A stretch of DNA of 64,000 bases from WTFY01 sp026713925 (GTDB taxonomy: Bacteria; Pseudomonadota; Gammaproteobacteria; UBA4575). The stretch's first letter is position 1, and the number at the start of each line of letters is the position of its first letter. The translations under genes and the position numbers were made by a program. The notes below the pieces were generated by a model that saw nothing but the letters and a program-made list of their open reading frames with translations, did no database searches and was not told the DNA's origin. Below are positions 1 to 9,078 of the stretch, in pieces. The DNA is taken from positions 868,001 through 932,000 of the forward strand of contig OY759361.1 of NCBI GenBank assembly GCA_963662355.1. The letters run 5' to 3'.

Positions 1-390
1 ACACAAGGCAACAACCGCTCCCTGCACCATAGCTACACACCACCCTTGAACAACCGGACACTTTTCAAGCGTGACGCCAACATGTGTATGTACTGCGGTG
101 AACGGTTTCATCGTCGTGACTTGTCACGGGACCATATACGCCCGCTGAGCCAAGGTGGCAGGGATGAATGGAACAACGTCGTTTCAGCCTGCAAACGATG
201 CAATAACCACAAGGCAGGACAAACACCAGAACAGTCTGGCATGCAACTTCTGGCCATACCGTTTACCCCGACCCATGCCGAATACATATTTTTACAGGGC
301 CATCGCGTGCTGGCCGATCAGATGAAATTCCTGCTGGCTCACTTTCCGCGCACCAGTCCCCTGCACAAGCGTCTCAACAAACTGGCATAA
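1..390 (+). CDS. HNH endonuclease, 5' end cut by window edge
   Basis: HNH-family nuclease or nuclease-like protein. The frame is open to the first base of the window, so the N-terminus lies outside; the first in-window start candidate is a TTG at 46, which is probably internal. The core is clear: a CMYC knuckle, the HNH-type segment RDHIRPLSQGG, an Asn-Asn in EWNNVV, and a second knuckle CKRCNNHKAG. The two CxxC pairs would hold a structural zinc around the beta-beta-alpha metal fold. The C-terminal 60 residues have no recognisable domain. Such stand-alone HNH proteins are common in proteobacterial chromosomes and their substrates are mostly unknown. It ends about 100 bp before hemH on the same strand. 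Confidence 0.85.
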   Translation, partial: TQGNNRSLHHSYTPPLNNRTLFKRDANMCMYCGERFHRRDLSRDHIRPLSQGGRDEWNNVVSACKRCNNHKAGQTPEQSGMQLLAIPFTPTHAEYIFLQGHRVLADQMKFLLAHFPRTSPLHKRLNKLA

Positions 391-496
391 CCCATACTTT
401 CTGGGCAGTATGCTATCCGGCCAGTTTCGCACCGCATGTTCTCGTGCACTTGGATCATGATTCGCAGTTACCGCGCAGGCGCAACCGTCCCCAGTG

Positions 497-1600
497 ATGC
501 CGAGATTTAAAGGCAAGCGGGATCATGTGCATGGAGGCGACACATGCCTGGGTGTGCTGATCGTGAATCTTGGCACACCTGATGCCCCGACGGTGCGTGC
601 GATCCGGAAATATCTCGCCGAGTTTTTGTGGGATTCACGGGTTGTTGAAATGCCGAGAGCATTGTGGTGGGTCCTTCTTCATGCGGTGGTCCTTCGACTG
701 CGTCCCCGTCAGAAAGCCGAAGCCTATGCAAAGATCTGGACGGATGAAGGCTCGCCGCTTCTGGCCATCAGCAAGAAGCAGGAATCCGCACTGCAGGAGG
801 CACTTGAGAAGTCTTGTGCAGGCCGTGTGAAAGTTGTACTGGCCATGCGTTATGGCCAGCATTCGATTGCTTCCGCATTGCAAGCCTTGGAGGAAAACAA
901 TGCCCGCCGGATCCTGGTTCTTCCGTTATACCCGCAGTACTCTGCAAGCACTACCGCCTCCACATTCGATGCAATTGCAAAAGAGTTTGCCCGGCTACGG
1001 TGGTTGCCGGAAATACGCATGGTGAACAATTACGGCGCAGAACCCGAGTATATCGATGCCTGTGCCGGACAGATCAGGTCTCACTGGGAACATCACCCGC
1101 GAAGCCAAAAGCTGCTGTTTTCCTTTCACGGTCTGCCAAAACGAAATCTTATGCAGGGAGATCCCTACCACTGTGAGTGCCAGCAAACGGCACGGCTGAT
1201 TGCGGAACGACTGGAATTGAAGGACGAGGAGTGGCTACTCACTTTTCAGTCACGCTTCGGGATTGCCGAATGGCTACAGCCCTATACCAGCGACACCCTG
1301 AAAAAGCTGCCCGCGAAAGGGATCAAGTCAGTCGATGTATTCTGTCCCGGGTTCTCGGCAGATTGTATTGAAACGCTGGAAGAGATCGATATGCAGAACC
1401 ATGAGATTTTTTTGCGCAGTGGTGGCGAGTCCTTTAACTACATTCCTGCTCTCAATGACGAACCGGTACATATCCAGGCCCTGACAGAAATCATTTCCCG
1501 GCACATTCAGGGTTGGCCGGAGCATGCCTCGCCACCGGCTGACCCTGTGGACCGGGAAGCGGTCCGGCAACGCGCGTTGCAGCTGGGTGCCAGACAGTAA
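497..1600 (+). CDS. hemH: Ferrochelatase
   Basis: Inserts ferrous iron into protoporphyrin IX, the last step of haem synthesis, at the inner face of the cytoplasmic membrane. The 367-residue product has the family landmarks: GVLIVNLGTPDAP near the N-terminus, the catalytic-His segment FSFHGLPKRN, and near the C-terminus FCPGFSADCIETLEEI with the conserved Glu. Length is normal. A GTG at 494 directly precedes the chosen ATG at 497, and neither has a strong Shine-Dalgarno. It is convergent with the fructosamine-kinase-like gene, with only about 12 bp between the stops. Confidence 0.96.
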   Translation: MPRFKGKRDHVHGGDTCLGVLIVNLGTPDAPTVRAIRKYLAEFLWDSRVVEMPRALWWVLLHAVVLRLRPRQKAEAYAKIWTDEGSPLLAISKKQESALQEALEKSCAGRVKVVLAMRYGQHSIASALQALEENNARRILVLPLYPQYSASTTASTFDAIAKEFARLRWLPEIRMVNNYGAEPEYIDACAGQIRSHWEHHPRSQKLLFSFHGLPKRNLMQGDPYHCECQQTARLIAERLELKDEEWLLTFQSRFGIAEWLQPYTSDTLKKLPAKGIKSVDVFCPGFSADCIETLEEIDMQNHEIFLRSGGESFNYIPALNDEPVHIQALTEIISRHIQGWPEHASPPADPVDREAVRQRALQLGARQ

Positions 1601-1612
1601 CAGGGCATGGCC

Positions 1613-2494
1613 CTACCTGATCTCACTTAATACCTTCAGGCATAATTGCTCGGCCTGTTGGGCATAGCTGCCGCCAAACAGGTTAAAGTGATTCATGATG
1701 TGATAGAGGTTGTAAAAATCCTTACGCACCGGGTAGTCCCTGTCCAGGGGATAGGATTCCGTGTAGGCATCATAAAATTCCTGGCTGAAGCCCCCGAACA
1801 GTTCGGTCATGGCCAGATCGGTTTCCCGGTCGCCGTAATAGCATGCAGGATCATAGACGACCGGCCGGCCGTTTGCCTCGAAGGCATAGTTTCCGGACCA
1901 CAGGTCGCCGTGCAGCAGACTGGGGCTGGGCGAATAGCGCTCGAACAGGACGTCAAAGTCACACAACAGGCGCTCGGTGCTTTCAAGTAGCGAATGGCAT
2001 GCATGATTACGCTTCACCAGGTCCAGCTGGTATGCAAGCCGTCTGTGGCGCCAGAACGATATCCAGTCCGGGCACCGTGCATTCGGCTGAGGGGCCGTGC
2101 CGATCCAGTTGTCCTGGTGCCATCCGAAATCACCTTGCGTATGCCTGTGCAGCCCGGCCAGCAGCTTGCCTAGGGCCACACTCGATCCGCCTGTGCGCAA
2201 CTCGATGAATTCGAGCAGCAGGTAGCTGTAGGTATCGGTATTTCCGTGCGTGATGGGGTGTGGTACCCGCATGGTTTCGGTATCGGCAATGGCCCGCAGG
2301 TTGTCAGCTTCACTTTGCAGCATGGGGTACATGTGCGGTTCATGGGTTTTCAGGAACCAGGCTTTTGTGCCGGATCGGACCTTGTATGCCCTGCAGATGC
2401 TGCCGCCTGTTACGGGTGTGACCGTTTCAATATGCAGCGGCCTGGAGAGGTTCCGGTTGACGTGTTGTTCGAGGGATCGGATGTCAATGGGCAT
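1613..2494 (-). CDS. Fructosamine/ketosamine-3-kinase family protein
   Basis: About 293 residues of the fructosamine-kinase family (YniA-like), an aminoglycoside-phosphotransferase fold. Known members phosphorylate protein-bound or free ketosamines as a deglycation repair step. Visible are a glycine-rich start (VTPVTGGSICRAYKV), a lysine strand (FLKTHEP), the catalytic-loop type LLHGDLWSGNYAF and the metal-binding VVYDPACYYGDRETDLAM. The ATG at 2494 was chosen because MPIDIRSLEQ fits the family start and lies just after the upstream gene's stop at 2502; a longer frame would overlap that gene. Probably co-transcribed with the exonuclease gene. The substrate is not shown by sequence. Confidence 0.9.
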   Translation of the reverse strand: MPIDIRSLEQHVNRNLSRPLHIETVTPVTGGSICRAYKVRSGTKAWFLKTHEPHMYPMLQSEADNLRAIADTETMRVPHPITHGNTDTYSYLLLEFIELRTGGSSVALGKLLAGLHRHTQGDFGWHQDNWIGTAPQPNARCPDWISFWRHRRLAYQLDLVKRNHACHSLLESTERLLCDFDVLFERYSPSPSLLHGDLWSGNYAFEANGRPVVYDPACYYGDRETDLAMTELFGGFSQEFYDAYTESYPLDRDYPVRKDFYNLYHIMNHFNLFGGSYAQQAEQLCLKVLSEIR

Positions 2495-2501
2495 GCTTGC
2501 A

Positions 2502-3392
2502 TCAGGTTTGCAGGAAGTCCAGCCACCGCTCACGCCTGAACCTGCTGAAACCGAACTTTTCGAATAATCTCTCCAGTGCGCCGAAATCGGGTGATTTTCG
2601 CTGCAGGCTGAGGGTGTCGGGAAAATCGATGTCACATTTGATGGTGGTCAGCTTTTTGTACAGCCGGAGGTGTTCCCCGTGATGCTCGATCAGGCCCTGG
2701 ATTCGCTTGGCCCCGCGAAGGTTCATCGAGCCGATTTCAGCGCAGTTGGCGAGCAGCGTTTCCAGGCTGGAAAACCGGTTGAGCAGCTTGGCGGCAGTCG
2801 CCATGCCGATACCCGGCGCGCCATGGATATTGTCGGTCTTGTCTCCCGCAATGGCCAGTTGATCTGCAATCTGGCTGGGGTAGACACCGAACTTTTTCCT
2901 GATCTGGGGGATGGAGTGCCGCTGGCCCTTGGCAAAATTCCACAAGATATCATTTTCGGAAATAAGCTGTGCCAGGTCCTTGTCTGAAGTCACGATGGTG
3001 ATCGGGTGTCCGCGTGCGCGCATGTGCCTGGCCAGGGTGCCGATCACGTCATCGGCTTCGTACTGGGAGCGTGCCGTTTCAAACAGGCCCAGTGCCTGCA
3101 GGAATTCCCGGCAGTAGCCGAACTGTCGTTTCAATTCTTCCGGAGCAGGTTCGCGATTTGCCTTGTACTCGGGGTACAGCTTGCAGCGGAACGAAGAACT
3201 CAGGCTTTCATCGAAGGCAAAGGCAACATACCGTGGCCGGGTCTGGTGCAGAAACTGGTATACGAAGTCAGCAAAGCCGTACAGGGCGTTTACCGGCTCA
3301 TTGTCCGGGTTCACGATATGGTCCGGTACGGTGAACCATGCCCGGAACACGTAAATGCTGGAATCGATCAGGTAGACCTTGTCCGGTGTCAT
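2502..3392 (-). CDS. 5'-3' exonuclease / flap endonuclease family protein
   Basis: 296 residues resembling the 5'-3' exonuclease domain of DNA polymerase I and the stand-alone Xni/ExoIX proteins. The acidic metal-binding residues are in place: YLIDSSIYVFR, FAFDES, QYEADDVIGTLA, VTSDKDLAQLI and the H3TH helix motif AGDKTDNIHGAPGIG. There is no polymerase part, so this is the free-standing form. It likely acts in processing flaps or branched DNA. It heads a two-gene unit with the kinase-like gene, with 7 bp between them. Whether it is orthologous to Xni or a separate paralogue cannot be settled here. Confidence 0.9.
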   Translation of the reverse strand: MTPDKVYLIDSSIYVFRAWFTVPDHIVNPDNEPVNALYGFADFVYQFLHQTRPRYVAFAFDESLSSSFRCKLYPEYKANREPAPEELKRQFGYCREFLQALGLFETARSQYEADDVIGTLARHMRARGHPITIVTSDKDLAQLISENDILWNFAKGQRHSIPQIRKKFGVYPSQIADQLAIAGDKTDNIHGAPGIGMATAAKLLNRFSSLETLLANCAEIGSMNLRGAKRIQGLIEHHGEHLRLYKKLTTIKCDIDFPDTLSLQRKSPDFGALERLFEKFGFSRFRRERWLDFLQT

Positions 3393-3444
3393 TCGGGCTG
3401 CAGGCGGAATCGGGTATGAAGGGTGTTTGGCACGTACGGAGTGT

Positions 3445-4905
3445 TCAGTGGATGATCTTGATCCATTGACCGGCCGTGGGCTCGCCGTCCGGATACATCC
3501 CGTTCAGCAGGCGCAGCCGTTCCACCGGTTGGTCCGAGAGGGCCGATTGTCTGGCGAGGGTAGCAAACGTGTCGCCGGGCTTTGCGCGGATGAGCCGGAT
3601 GTGTTTTGGTTTTGCAAGCTTTGCCTCGCCGCCTTTCAGGTTCCGCAGACTTTTGATGGTTTCAAGGACAGCGTTGTCGTGCTGCTCGAACACACCCTGG
3701 TCTTTACCCACGAACCTTATTTCATAGACACGCGTGTCTTGGATAACGGCTGCAATGCGCCCGGGCAGAAAAGACCCCTTGGAGTTGAAGGTGGTGCGTC
3801 CCGTGTATCCCTGGAAGTCAGCGGTATGGATGGCCTGACCCGTATGCAGCCTGCTCCAGTTTCGTTTCAGGTAGTGTTCCGGAGTTTCCTGTGCAGTGAG
3901 GTTTGCAGTCGTAATCTGGAGCTGCACCATGCGGTTTGCGGGCCGGGCGACCAGCTGTTCGGGCAGGTTGTCTACCGTCCAGCCTTCTGGAAACTCGATG
4001 AACAGGTCCAGGTCACCATGGTAGAACTTGCGGCCGCGCAATACGCCGTCCCTTTCTCCGGGACCCAGCACAAGCCCGTCCATGTGCTGCAGGAATTTCT
4101 CGCGGTTGGTCGTGCGTGCGCTCGCCGATTTGAATTTGTTTGCGGCCCGCACCACTTCCTGAAGACGTGCGTCATTGTCGGGGTGTGTCGAGAATATGCC
4201 GTGGTAGATGTTTGGTGCGCGACCTTCCTTTTCAGCCTGCCGTGTTTCAAATTCTTCCTGTGATTTGAGGAGTCCGACGACATTAATCATTTCTTCAGGG
4301 TCATACCCTGTACGGGCAAGGTACTCGGCGCCCAGGCGGTCTGCCTCCAGCTCGTGTTTGCGCCCGTATCCACGTATCCATACCATGCTTCCCAGGTCGG
4401 CGGCCTGTGAAGCGGCGCGGCTTTCAGTCAGGATACCGATTCCCGCTCCCAGCAAGTCGGTAATGGTTGCAACACTGTGCTGGCGGACACCGTGACGGGC
4501 AGTCACGTGCCCAATTTCATGAGCCAGCACGCCTGCAAGTTCAGCTTCCGAATTCATATAGGCCATGATGCCACGTGTAATGTAAATATAGCCTCCAGGT
4601 AATGCAAAGGCGTTGACCTGGGGGCTGTCCAGGACCGTTACATGAAACTCCAGGTTGTCCCGGTGGCTGTTTCGGGACAGTTCATTAACGATGCCTTCAA
4701 CGTAATGCTGCAATTCAAGGTCATTGTAGGGACGGTATTGTTGCATGATTTGCTGGTGTGCCCGCTTGCCCAGGCGAATTTCCTGGTCTTCTGACATCAG
4801 CGCAAGATTCTTCTTGCCCGTAACCGGATTGGTGGCGCATCCTGAAGCGAGCAGTCCCCCTGCAAACAGGAGGATCATGGGAAGATGCCGCATGCGCTCG
4901 GCCAT
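3445..4905 (-). CDS. M48-family periplasmic metalloprotease, lipoprotein
   Basis: About 486 residues. The N-terminus carries a lipoprotein signal ending in LLASGC, so the enzyme is probably anchored in the outer membrane facing the periplasm, like BepA/LoiP-type proteases. The zinc motif HEIGH (in LAGVLAHEIGHVTARHG) and the downstream HELEAD third-ligand motif are intact. The C-terminal 55 residues (AKPGDTFATLARQS, then LLNGM) look like a LysM-type module in place of the TPR tail of BepA. A longer frame starts at 5136, but ATG 4905 gives the signal peptide at the very N-terminus. The likely role is envelope or outer-membrane-protein quality control. Confidence 0.9.
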   Translation of the reverse strand: MAERMRHLPMILLFAGGLLASGCATNPVTGKKNLALMSEDQEIRLGKRAHQQIMQQYRPYNDLELQHYVEGIVNELSRNSHRDNLEFHVTVLDSPQVNAFALPGGYIYITRGIMAYMNSEAELAGVLAHEIGHVTARHGVRQHSVATITDLLGAGIGILTESRAASQAADLGSMVWIRGYGRKHELEADRLGAEYLARTGYDPEEMINVVGLLKSQEEFETRQAEKEGRAPNIYHGIFSTHPDNDARLQEVVRAANKFKSASARTTNREKFLQHMDGLVLGPGERDGVLRGRKFYHGDLDLFIEFPEGWTVDNLPEQLVARPANRMVQLQITTANLTAQETPEHYLKRNWSRLHTGQAIHTADFQGYTGRTTFNSKGSFLPGRIAAVIQDTRVYEIRFVGKDQGVFEQHDNAVLETIKSLRNLKGGEAKLAKPKHIRLIRAKPGDTFATLARQSALSDQPVERLRLLNGMYPDGEPTAGQWIKIIH

Positions 4906-5220
4906 GAATTTCAGAAATGATGGTGGGCTTGATTCGGATTTCACGCAGCCCGGTGGCTTTCTTTTGATTTTTACAGCCAGGCTCGCGCAGGAAAGCATGC
5001 TCCACCGTACAGCTGCCAGGCGGGACTGCAGGGTGCGGATGAACAGGTGCAAGCGCCTAGTCTTGGGGGGTGGCAGCCCTGGTGTCAGGGGCTGGATTTT
5101 CTGGCGGGGCCGGGGCGGTGCAGGCATTGAGTGCACACCGGGGGTCTGGTGTCAGGCGTGCATGATGACAGGGGGTTGGAGACATCGTGCGGGGGCCGTT
5201 ATGCACCCATCCTGGCGCGA

Positions 5221-5430
5221 TCAGTCTTTTTTGCCATAGCGCTTTCTGAACTTGTCCACCTGGCCGGCTGAATCCAGGATTTTCTGTTTGCCTGTAAAGA
5301 ATGGATGGCACAGTGAGCACACGTCAATTTGCAGGGATTCTGCACCATAGGTCGAGCGCGTGGTGAAGCGGTTTCCGCAACTGCACACTACATCCACTTC
5401 CCGGTAATCTGGATGGGTATCTGGTTTCAT
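5221..5430 (-). CDS. rpmE: 50S ribosomal protein L31, zinc-binding type
   Basis: 69-residue ribosomal protein L31. Four cysteines (VCSCGN and VCSLCHPF) mark the zinc-containing form; the zinc-free paralogue made under zinc starvation lacks them. The start MKPDTHPDY and the basic end FRKRYGKKD fit the family. It stands alone, reading away from the AT-rich region at 5.8-6.4 kb. Confidence 0.97.
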   Translation of the reverse strand: MKPDTHPDYREVDVVCSCGNRFTTRSTYGAESLQIDVCSLCHPFFTGKQKILDSAGQVDKFRKRYGKKD

Positions 5431-5517
5431 AAGCTTGATTTCTCTTTAATGTGGCGCGGAGCATACTCAACACCACCCTGCAACTCAAGTGCTGCATGGG
5501 TACTGTACCATTTTCAT

Positions 5518-5766
5518 TTAATGCAGGAGATGTTTGTGCTGGAGGAGCAGCTGCCCGATGTCGGTATGCAGTTGCTGCACGTGATCGAGGCGCAGGCCGA
5601 TGGCTAGTTCAACCTCCTGGCCATTGTCCCTGTAGGCGAAGCGCAGGGGAAGAATGGGCACCTTCCTACTTGTGTTCTTTTCCATCGCCCAGGCGATGGG
5701 GTCGACGGCAACTGATTTGCCTATTTTGGTTGCAGACCGCTTTCGGTGTTCATTGTCTTCAGGCAT
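5518..5766 (-). CDS. Small hypothetical protein
   Basis: 82-residue frame with no recognised family. It starts at an ATG with a GGAG-type ribosome site about 7 bp upstream and has a plausible mixed composition: a charged N-terminus (EDNEHRKRSATK), then a beta-rich middle (ILPLRFAYRDNGQEVELAIGL). It sits about 90 bp upstream of rpmE on the same strand and could share its transcript. Support is limited to the start site and codon pattern. Confidence 0.4.
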   Translation of the reverse strand: MPEDNEHRKRSATKIGKSVAVDPIAWAMEKNTSRKVPILPLRFAYRDNGQEVELAIGLRLDHVQQLHTDIGQLLLQHKHLLH

Positions 5767-6460
5767 GGGAGTTCTCCGGGAATGGGTGTTTGCAAGGTGT
5801 TCGGGTTACGGCATGATATCGCAGCCCGGAGGATGAGACCCGGTCCGTCATCCATCCTCTTCCAGGGCCATGGCATAGCGGATGACGTGTCGAGGGTCCG
5901 GATGGTCATGAATATGGAAATCATTTCGGGTAGATTCCTCAGCATGGGCTGCGCCTGCAAGCCTTTTCAGTTCCAGGTTGAATCTTGCTGGCCGGTTTGC
6001 AGGCAGGGGCCGGGCATTATTCCCTCCCCGCTCCACCGGGTCAAGCACGCAAATTGAGACAGTACCCGTTGCATGGTGATTTTAAGTTAGCAGATTCCTT
6101 TAAAGTATTTTTAACTAATCTCGTTTAACTGATTGTCAGCATGGAGGTTTACGGTTTAATCCACAAATTTTGTGGATAAGACTGTGGATAATCACCAAAT
6201 TTGGCAAAAAACCTCGAGAAACATGACATTTTTGTTAGACTGCTTAAATAACGTACGATATTTTAACATGCTGATTGTATTGAATTTTTTATAAATCTGC
6301 CCTGTCAGCCAGGATTGCGGCTGACAAAACTGCGGTTTTGTTGCAATTGTGCATAACTCGACCGCCACAGGGCCGGAGGATACACCCTGAATGCGGCTTG
6401 CGGGGCTGGATACGCACTCGTCTTCGCGCCGGGTACCGTATCCCGCCTGCCTGGCGCAGG
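5767..6460. other. Intergenic region, AT-rich right half with DnaA boxes
   Basis: About 690 bp without a convincing gene. The left half (to about 6060) has only short frames with poor starts. The right half is visibly AT-rich and contains two perfect DnaA boxes, a third near-match and a 15-bp palindrome. Promoters for the leftward gene at 5766 should also lie here. The stretch 6300-6460 lies just beyond the hemW stop. Confidence 0.6.
6171..6191 (-). promoter_or_regulatory. Two DnaA boxes (TTATCCACA)
   Basis: TGTGGATAA occurs at 6171-6179 and again at 6183-6191; on the minus strand each reads TTATCCACA, the perfect DnaA box. A near-match (TAATCCACA) lies at 6157-6165, and CCACAAATTTTGTGG (6161-6175) forms a palindrome overlapping the first box. 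AT-rich DNA follows to 6300. This could be a DnaA-regulated promoter, a DnaA-titration site or part of an origin. Confidence 0.6.
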
Positions 6461-7642
6461 CTACAGGACCCGTTCGCAAACGACCGGGCGTTCAGGCAGC
6501 AGGCGCTGCAGGAGATCATCCAGGAACCGATACCCGGTTTCACTGCAGTATACTCGGTCATCCTGCATGACCAGCAGGTTTTCATGGCACAATTTCCGCA
6601 GCTTCGGTGCGTGCGAAGCAAAGGCAATGCCCGTGTGGTGCTCGAATTGCTGCCGGGTAAATCCTGACTTCAGGCGCAGGGCATTCAGCAGGTACTCGAA
6701 TGCCAGTTCCCCAGGTTGCAGGGGCGGTTCAGACACTGCCGGGTAATCAGTATTGAGAGCCAGTTCCATGTATTGCTGTGGATTGCAGGGTTTAGCGCTT
6801 CGGACTACGCCGAAATCATCGAAGCTGATTTTCTGGTGTGCCCCAGCTCCTATCCCCAGGTAGTCTCCGAATTGCCAGTAGTTCAGGTTGTGGAGGCATC
6901 TGGAGCAGTCCTGCGCGTGGGCAGATACTTCGTATTGCTGCCAGCCATGCCGTGCAAGCAGGTGTACGCCCTGTTGTTGTATCTCCCAGCCGAGTTCGTT
7001 GCCGGGCAGCCTTGGCGGATGGCGGTAAAATCGGGTGTTCGGCTCAAGCGTGAGCTGGTAATAGGAGATGTGTGCAGGGGCCAGGGCAATGGCCTGTTCA
7101 ACATCCTGTCTGGCCTGTACCAGGGTTTGGTCAGGCAGGGCAAACATCAGGTCGATATTGATGTTCTCAAAGCCTGCCTCGCGTGCGGCCAGCACGGCCT
7201 CCTTTGCGGTACAGGCATCGTGGACACGCCCCAGTGCATGCAGCCGGGCATCATCGAAACTCTGCACGCCGATCGAAATGCGGTTGACGCCTGCACGTCG
7301 AAAGCCTGCAAAATTTTGCTGGTCAAGGGTTCCGGGATTGGCTTCGATGGTAATCTCCGCCCGGGGGGCAAGGGTTGTTTCACGGCGGATGGCATCCAGC
7401 AGGCGTGCAATGCTGCCTGCAGAGAACAGGCTCGGTGTGCCTCCGCCGATGAATATGCTGATGATTTCACGTTTGGACACGGCCCCTGCATGCTTTTCCA
7501 GGTCGGCAATCAGTGCATCGACATAGCGCGCTTCAGGCAGGGGGGAGCGCATTTCATGGGAATTGAAATCACAATACGGGCACTTCTTCACGCACCACGG
7601 GATGTGTACGTACAGGGATAACGGTATGCGGGCCGTATGCAT
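6461..7642 (-). CDS. hemW: HemW-type radical SAM protein
   Basis: 393 residues. The radical-SAM cysteines CVKKCPYCDF follow SLYVHIPW, as in HemW (formerly an oxygen-independent coproporphyrinogen oxidase homologue, now seen as a haem chaperone). Further family marks are IFIGGGTPSLF, ISIGVQSFDD, NIDLMFALPDQ and YLGIGAGAHQ. A winged C-terminal region follows (AFEYLLNALRLKSGF). True HemN has an extra N-terminal segment that is absent here. It is the last gene of rph-rdgB-hemW, a common gammaproteobacterial order, with 25 bp after rdgB. Confidence 0.95.
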   Translation of the reverse strand: MHTARIPLSLYVHIPWCVKKCPYCDFNSHEMRSPLPEARYVDALIADLEKHAGAVSKREIISIFIGGGTPSLFSAGSIARLLDAIRRETTLAPRAEITIEANPGTLDQQNFAGFRRAGVNRISIGVQSFDDARLHALGRVHDACTAKEAVLAAREAGFENINIDLMFALPDQTLVQARQDVEQAIALAPAHISYYQLTLEPNTRFYRHPPRLPGNELGWEIQQQGVHLLARHGWQQYEVSAHAQDCSRCLHNLNYWQFGDYLGIGAGAHQKISFDDFGVVRSAKPCNPQQYMELALNTDYPAVSEPPLQPGELAFEYLLNALRLKSGFTRQQFEHHTGIAFASHAPKLRKLCHENLLVMQDDRVYCSETGYRFLDDLLQRLLPERPVVCERVL

Positions 7643-7667
7643 TCAGGTGTACCGGCGAAAACGGGGT

Positions 7668-8255
7668 CTACAGGGAACGCATCAGTTTCTGCAGGGCCTG
7701 GGCGCGATGGCTGATACGGTTTTTTTCCATCGGGTCAAGCTGTGCGGAAGAGCAGCCGTGAGTCGGGACGTAAAACAGGGGGTCATAGCCGAACCCGCTG
7801 CTTCCCGCGGCCTCGTGCAATATGCGGCCTTCCCAGGTGCCCCGGCACAGGATCGGCATGGGATCCAGTGCATGGCGCATGTACACGATAATACAATGGA
7901 AACGTGCAGTGCGTTCAGGGTCCGGCACGCCTTCAAGCGCGCCCAGCAGCTTTTCGTTGTTTGACACATCGTTCGCCTGTTCTCCTGCAAAGCGCGCGCT
8001 GTGGACGCCCGGTGCGCCGAGCAGGGCGTCGACCTCGATGCCGGAATCGTCTGCCAGGGCGCACATCCCGCTTTGCCGGGCAGCATGGCGGGCCTTGATG
8101 ATTGCATTTTCGACAAAGGTGGTGCCGGTTTCGGGGACGTCCCCGATCTGCAGTTCAGACTGGGCAATGAGCTGGTATCGCGACGCGTCCACTAGCGTCT
8201 GGATTTCCCTCAGTTTGCCGGGATTGTTGCTTGCAAGGATGATCTTTTGACTCAT
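7668..8255 (-). CDS. rdgB: dITP/XTP pyrophosphatase
   Basis: 195-residue HAM1/RdgB family enzyme that removes deaminated purine triphosphates (dITP, XTP) from the nucleotide pool. The start IILASNNPGKLREI, the centre ALADDSGIEVDAL with GVHSARFAG, GFGYDPLFYVP and the C-terminal ISHRAQAL are all family hallmarks. Its start directly abuts the rph stop, so the two are probably translationally coupled. Confidence 0.96.
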   Translation of the reverse strand: MSQKIILASNNPGKLREIQTLVDASRYQLIAQSELQIGDVPETGTTFVENAIIKARHAARQSGMCALADDSGIEVDALLGAPGVHSARFAGEQANDVSNNEKLLGALEGVPDPERTARFHCIIVYMRHALDPMPILCRGTWEGRILHEAAGSSGFGYDPLFYVPTHGCSSAQLDPMEKNRISHRAQALQKLMRSL

Positions 8256-8984
8256 TTACCTGTCCAGGCAGCGCTTTTGCTGCCGGGTAATTTCGCGGAT
8301 GCCGAGACCAGCGAGATCCAGCAACGCCGTCAGTTCTTCACGGGTGAAGGCCTGTTGTTCTGCAGTGCCCTGCACTTCGATGAATGCGCCTGGATCGTTC
8401 ATGACGATGTTCATGTCGGTGTGCGCGGTGCTGTCTTCCGCATAGTCAAGGTCCAGTACGGGGATATGGTTGACAATTCCGACCGAGACGGCGGCAACGA
8501 AATGGCGGACCGGATGGGCAGGTATCCTGCCGGCATCGACCAGCTGGGCGAGTGCATCGTACAGGGCGACGAATCCGCCCGAGATCGAGGCAGTGCGGGT
8601 TCCGCCGTCGGCCTGGATGACATCGCAGTCAACCGTGATGACATACCCGTCCAGCCCGTTCAGGTCCACGCCGGCCCTCAGCGCACGCCCGATCAGGCGC
8701 TGGATTTCAAGTGTGCGTCCGCCCTGTTTGCCACGCACCGCTTCGCGGGGCATGCGTTCACTGGTTGAACGCGGCAGCATGCCGTATTCGGCGGTAATCC
8801 ACCCTTGTGCCTTGCCTTTGAGAAACTTGGGGACCTGATCTGATATGGTTGCGGTGCAGGCGATCCGGGTGTCTCCGAATTCCACCAGTACGGATCCTTC
8901 GGCATGGCGGGTATAGTTGCGTGTAAACCGGATATCACGCATTTCATCCGGGCGCCGGCCACTGGGTCTGCATGCAGAGTTCAT
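8256..8984 (-). CDS. rph: Ribonuclease PH
   Basis: 242-residue phosphorolytic 3'-5' exoribonuclease that trims tRNA 3' ends. Family landmarks are RPSGRRPDEMR, the HAEGSVLVEFGDT strand, ITAEYGMLPRST, the RNA-binding QGGRTLEIQRLIGRALR and the DCDVIQADGGTRTASISG phosphate site. The start at 8984 leaves a normal N-terminus. First gene of rph-rdgB-hemW and divergent from yicC; the shared promoter space is 8985-9078. Confidence 0.97.
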   Translation of the reverse strand: MNSACRPSGRRPDEMRDIRFTRNYTRHAEGSVLVEFGDTRIACTATISDQVPKFLKGKAQGWITAEYGMLPRSTSERMPREAVRGKQGGRTLEIQRLIGRALRAGVDLNGLDGYVITVDCDVIQADGGTRTASISGGFVALYDALAQLVDAGRIPAHPVRHFVAAVSVGIVNHIPVLDLDYAEDSTAHTDMNIVMNDPGAFIEVQGTAEQQAFTREELTALLDLAGLGIREITRQQKRCLDR

Positions 8985-9078
8985 AAGTCAACCTGGTGCT
9001 GTAAAAAGAGGCGTATTATACGTAAAAACCTGTCTGTGACAGGCCGATGCAACTTGAACCGGTAGAAAAGGATTATCC

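Noticed and set aside
3379..4263. 294-codon plus-strand frame opposite the M48 protease
   Set aside because: Antisense shadow of a well-supported gene; no family features.
5848..6048. 66-codon leftward frame with a GTG start
   Set aside because: No ribosome site and no recognisable features; considered chance.
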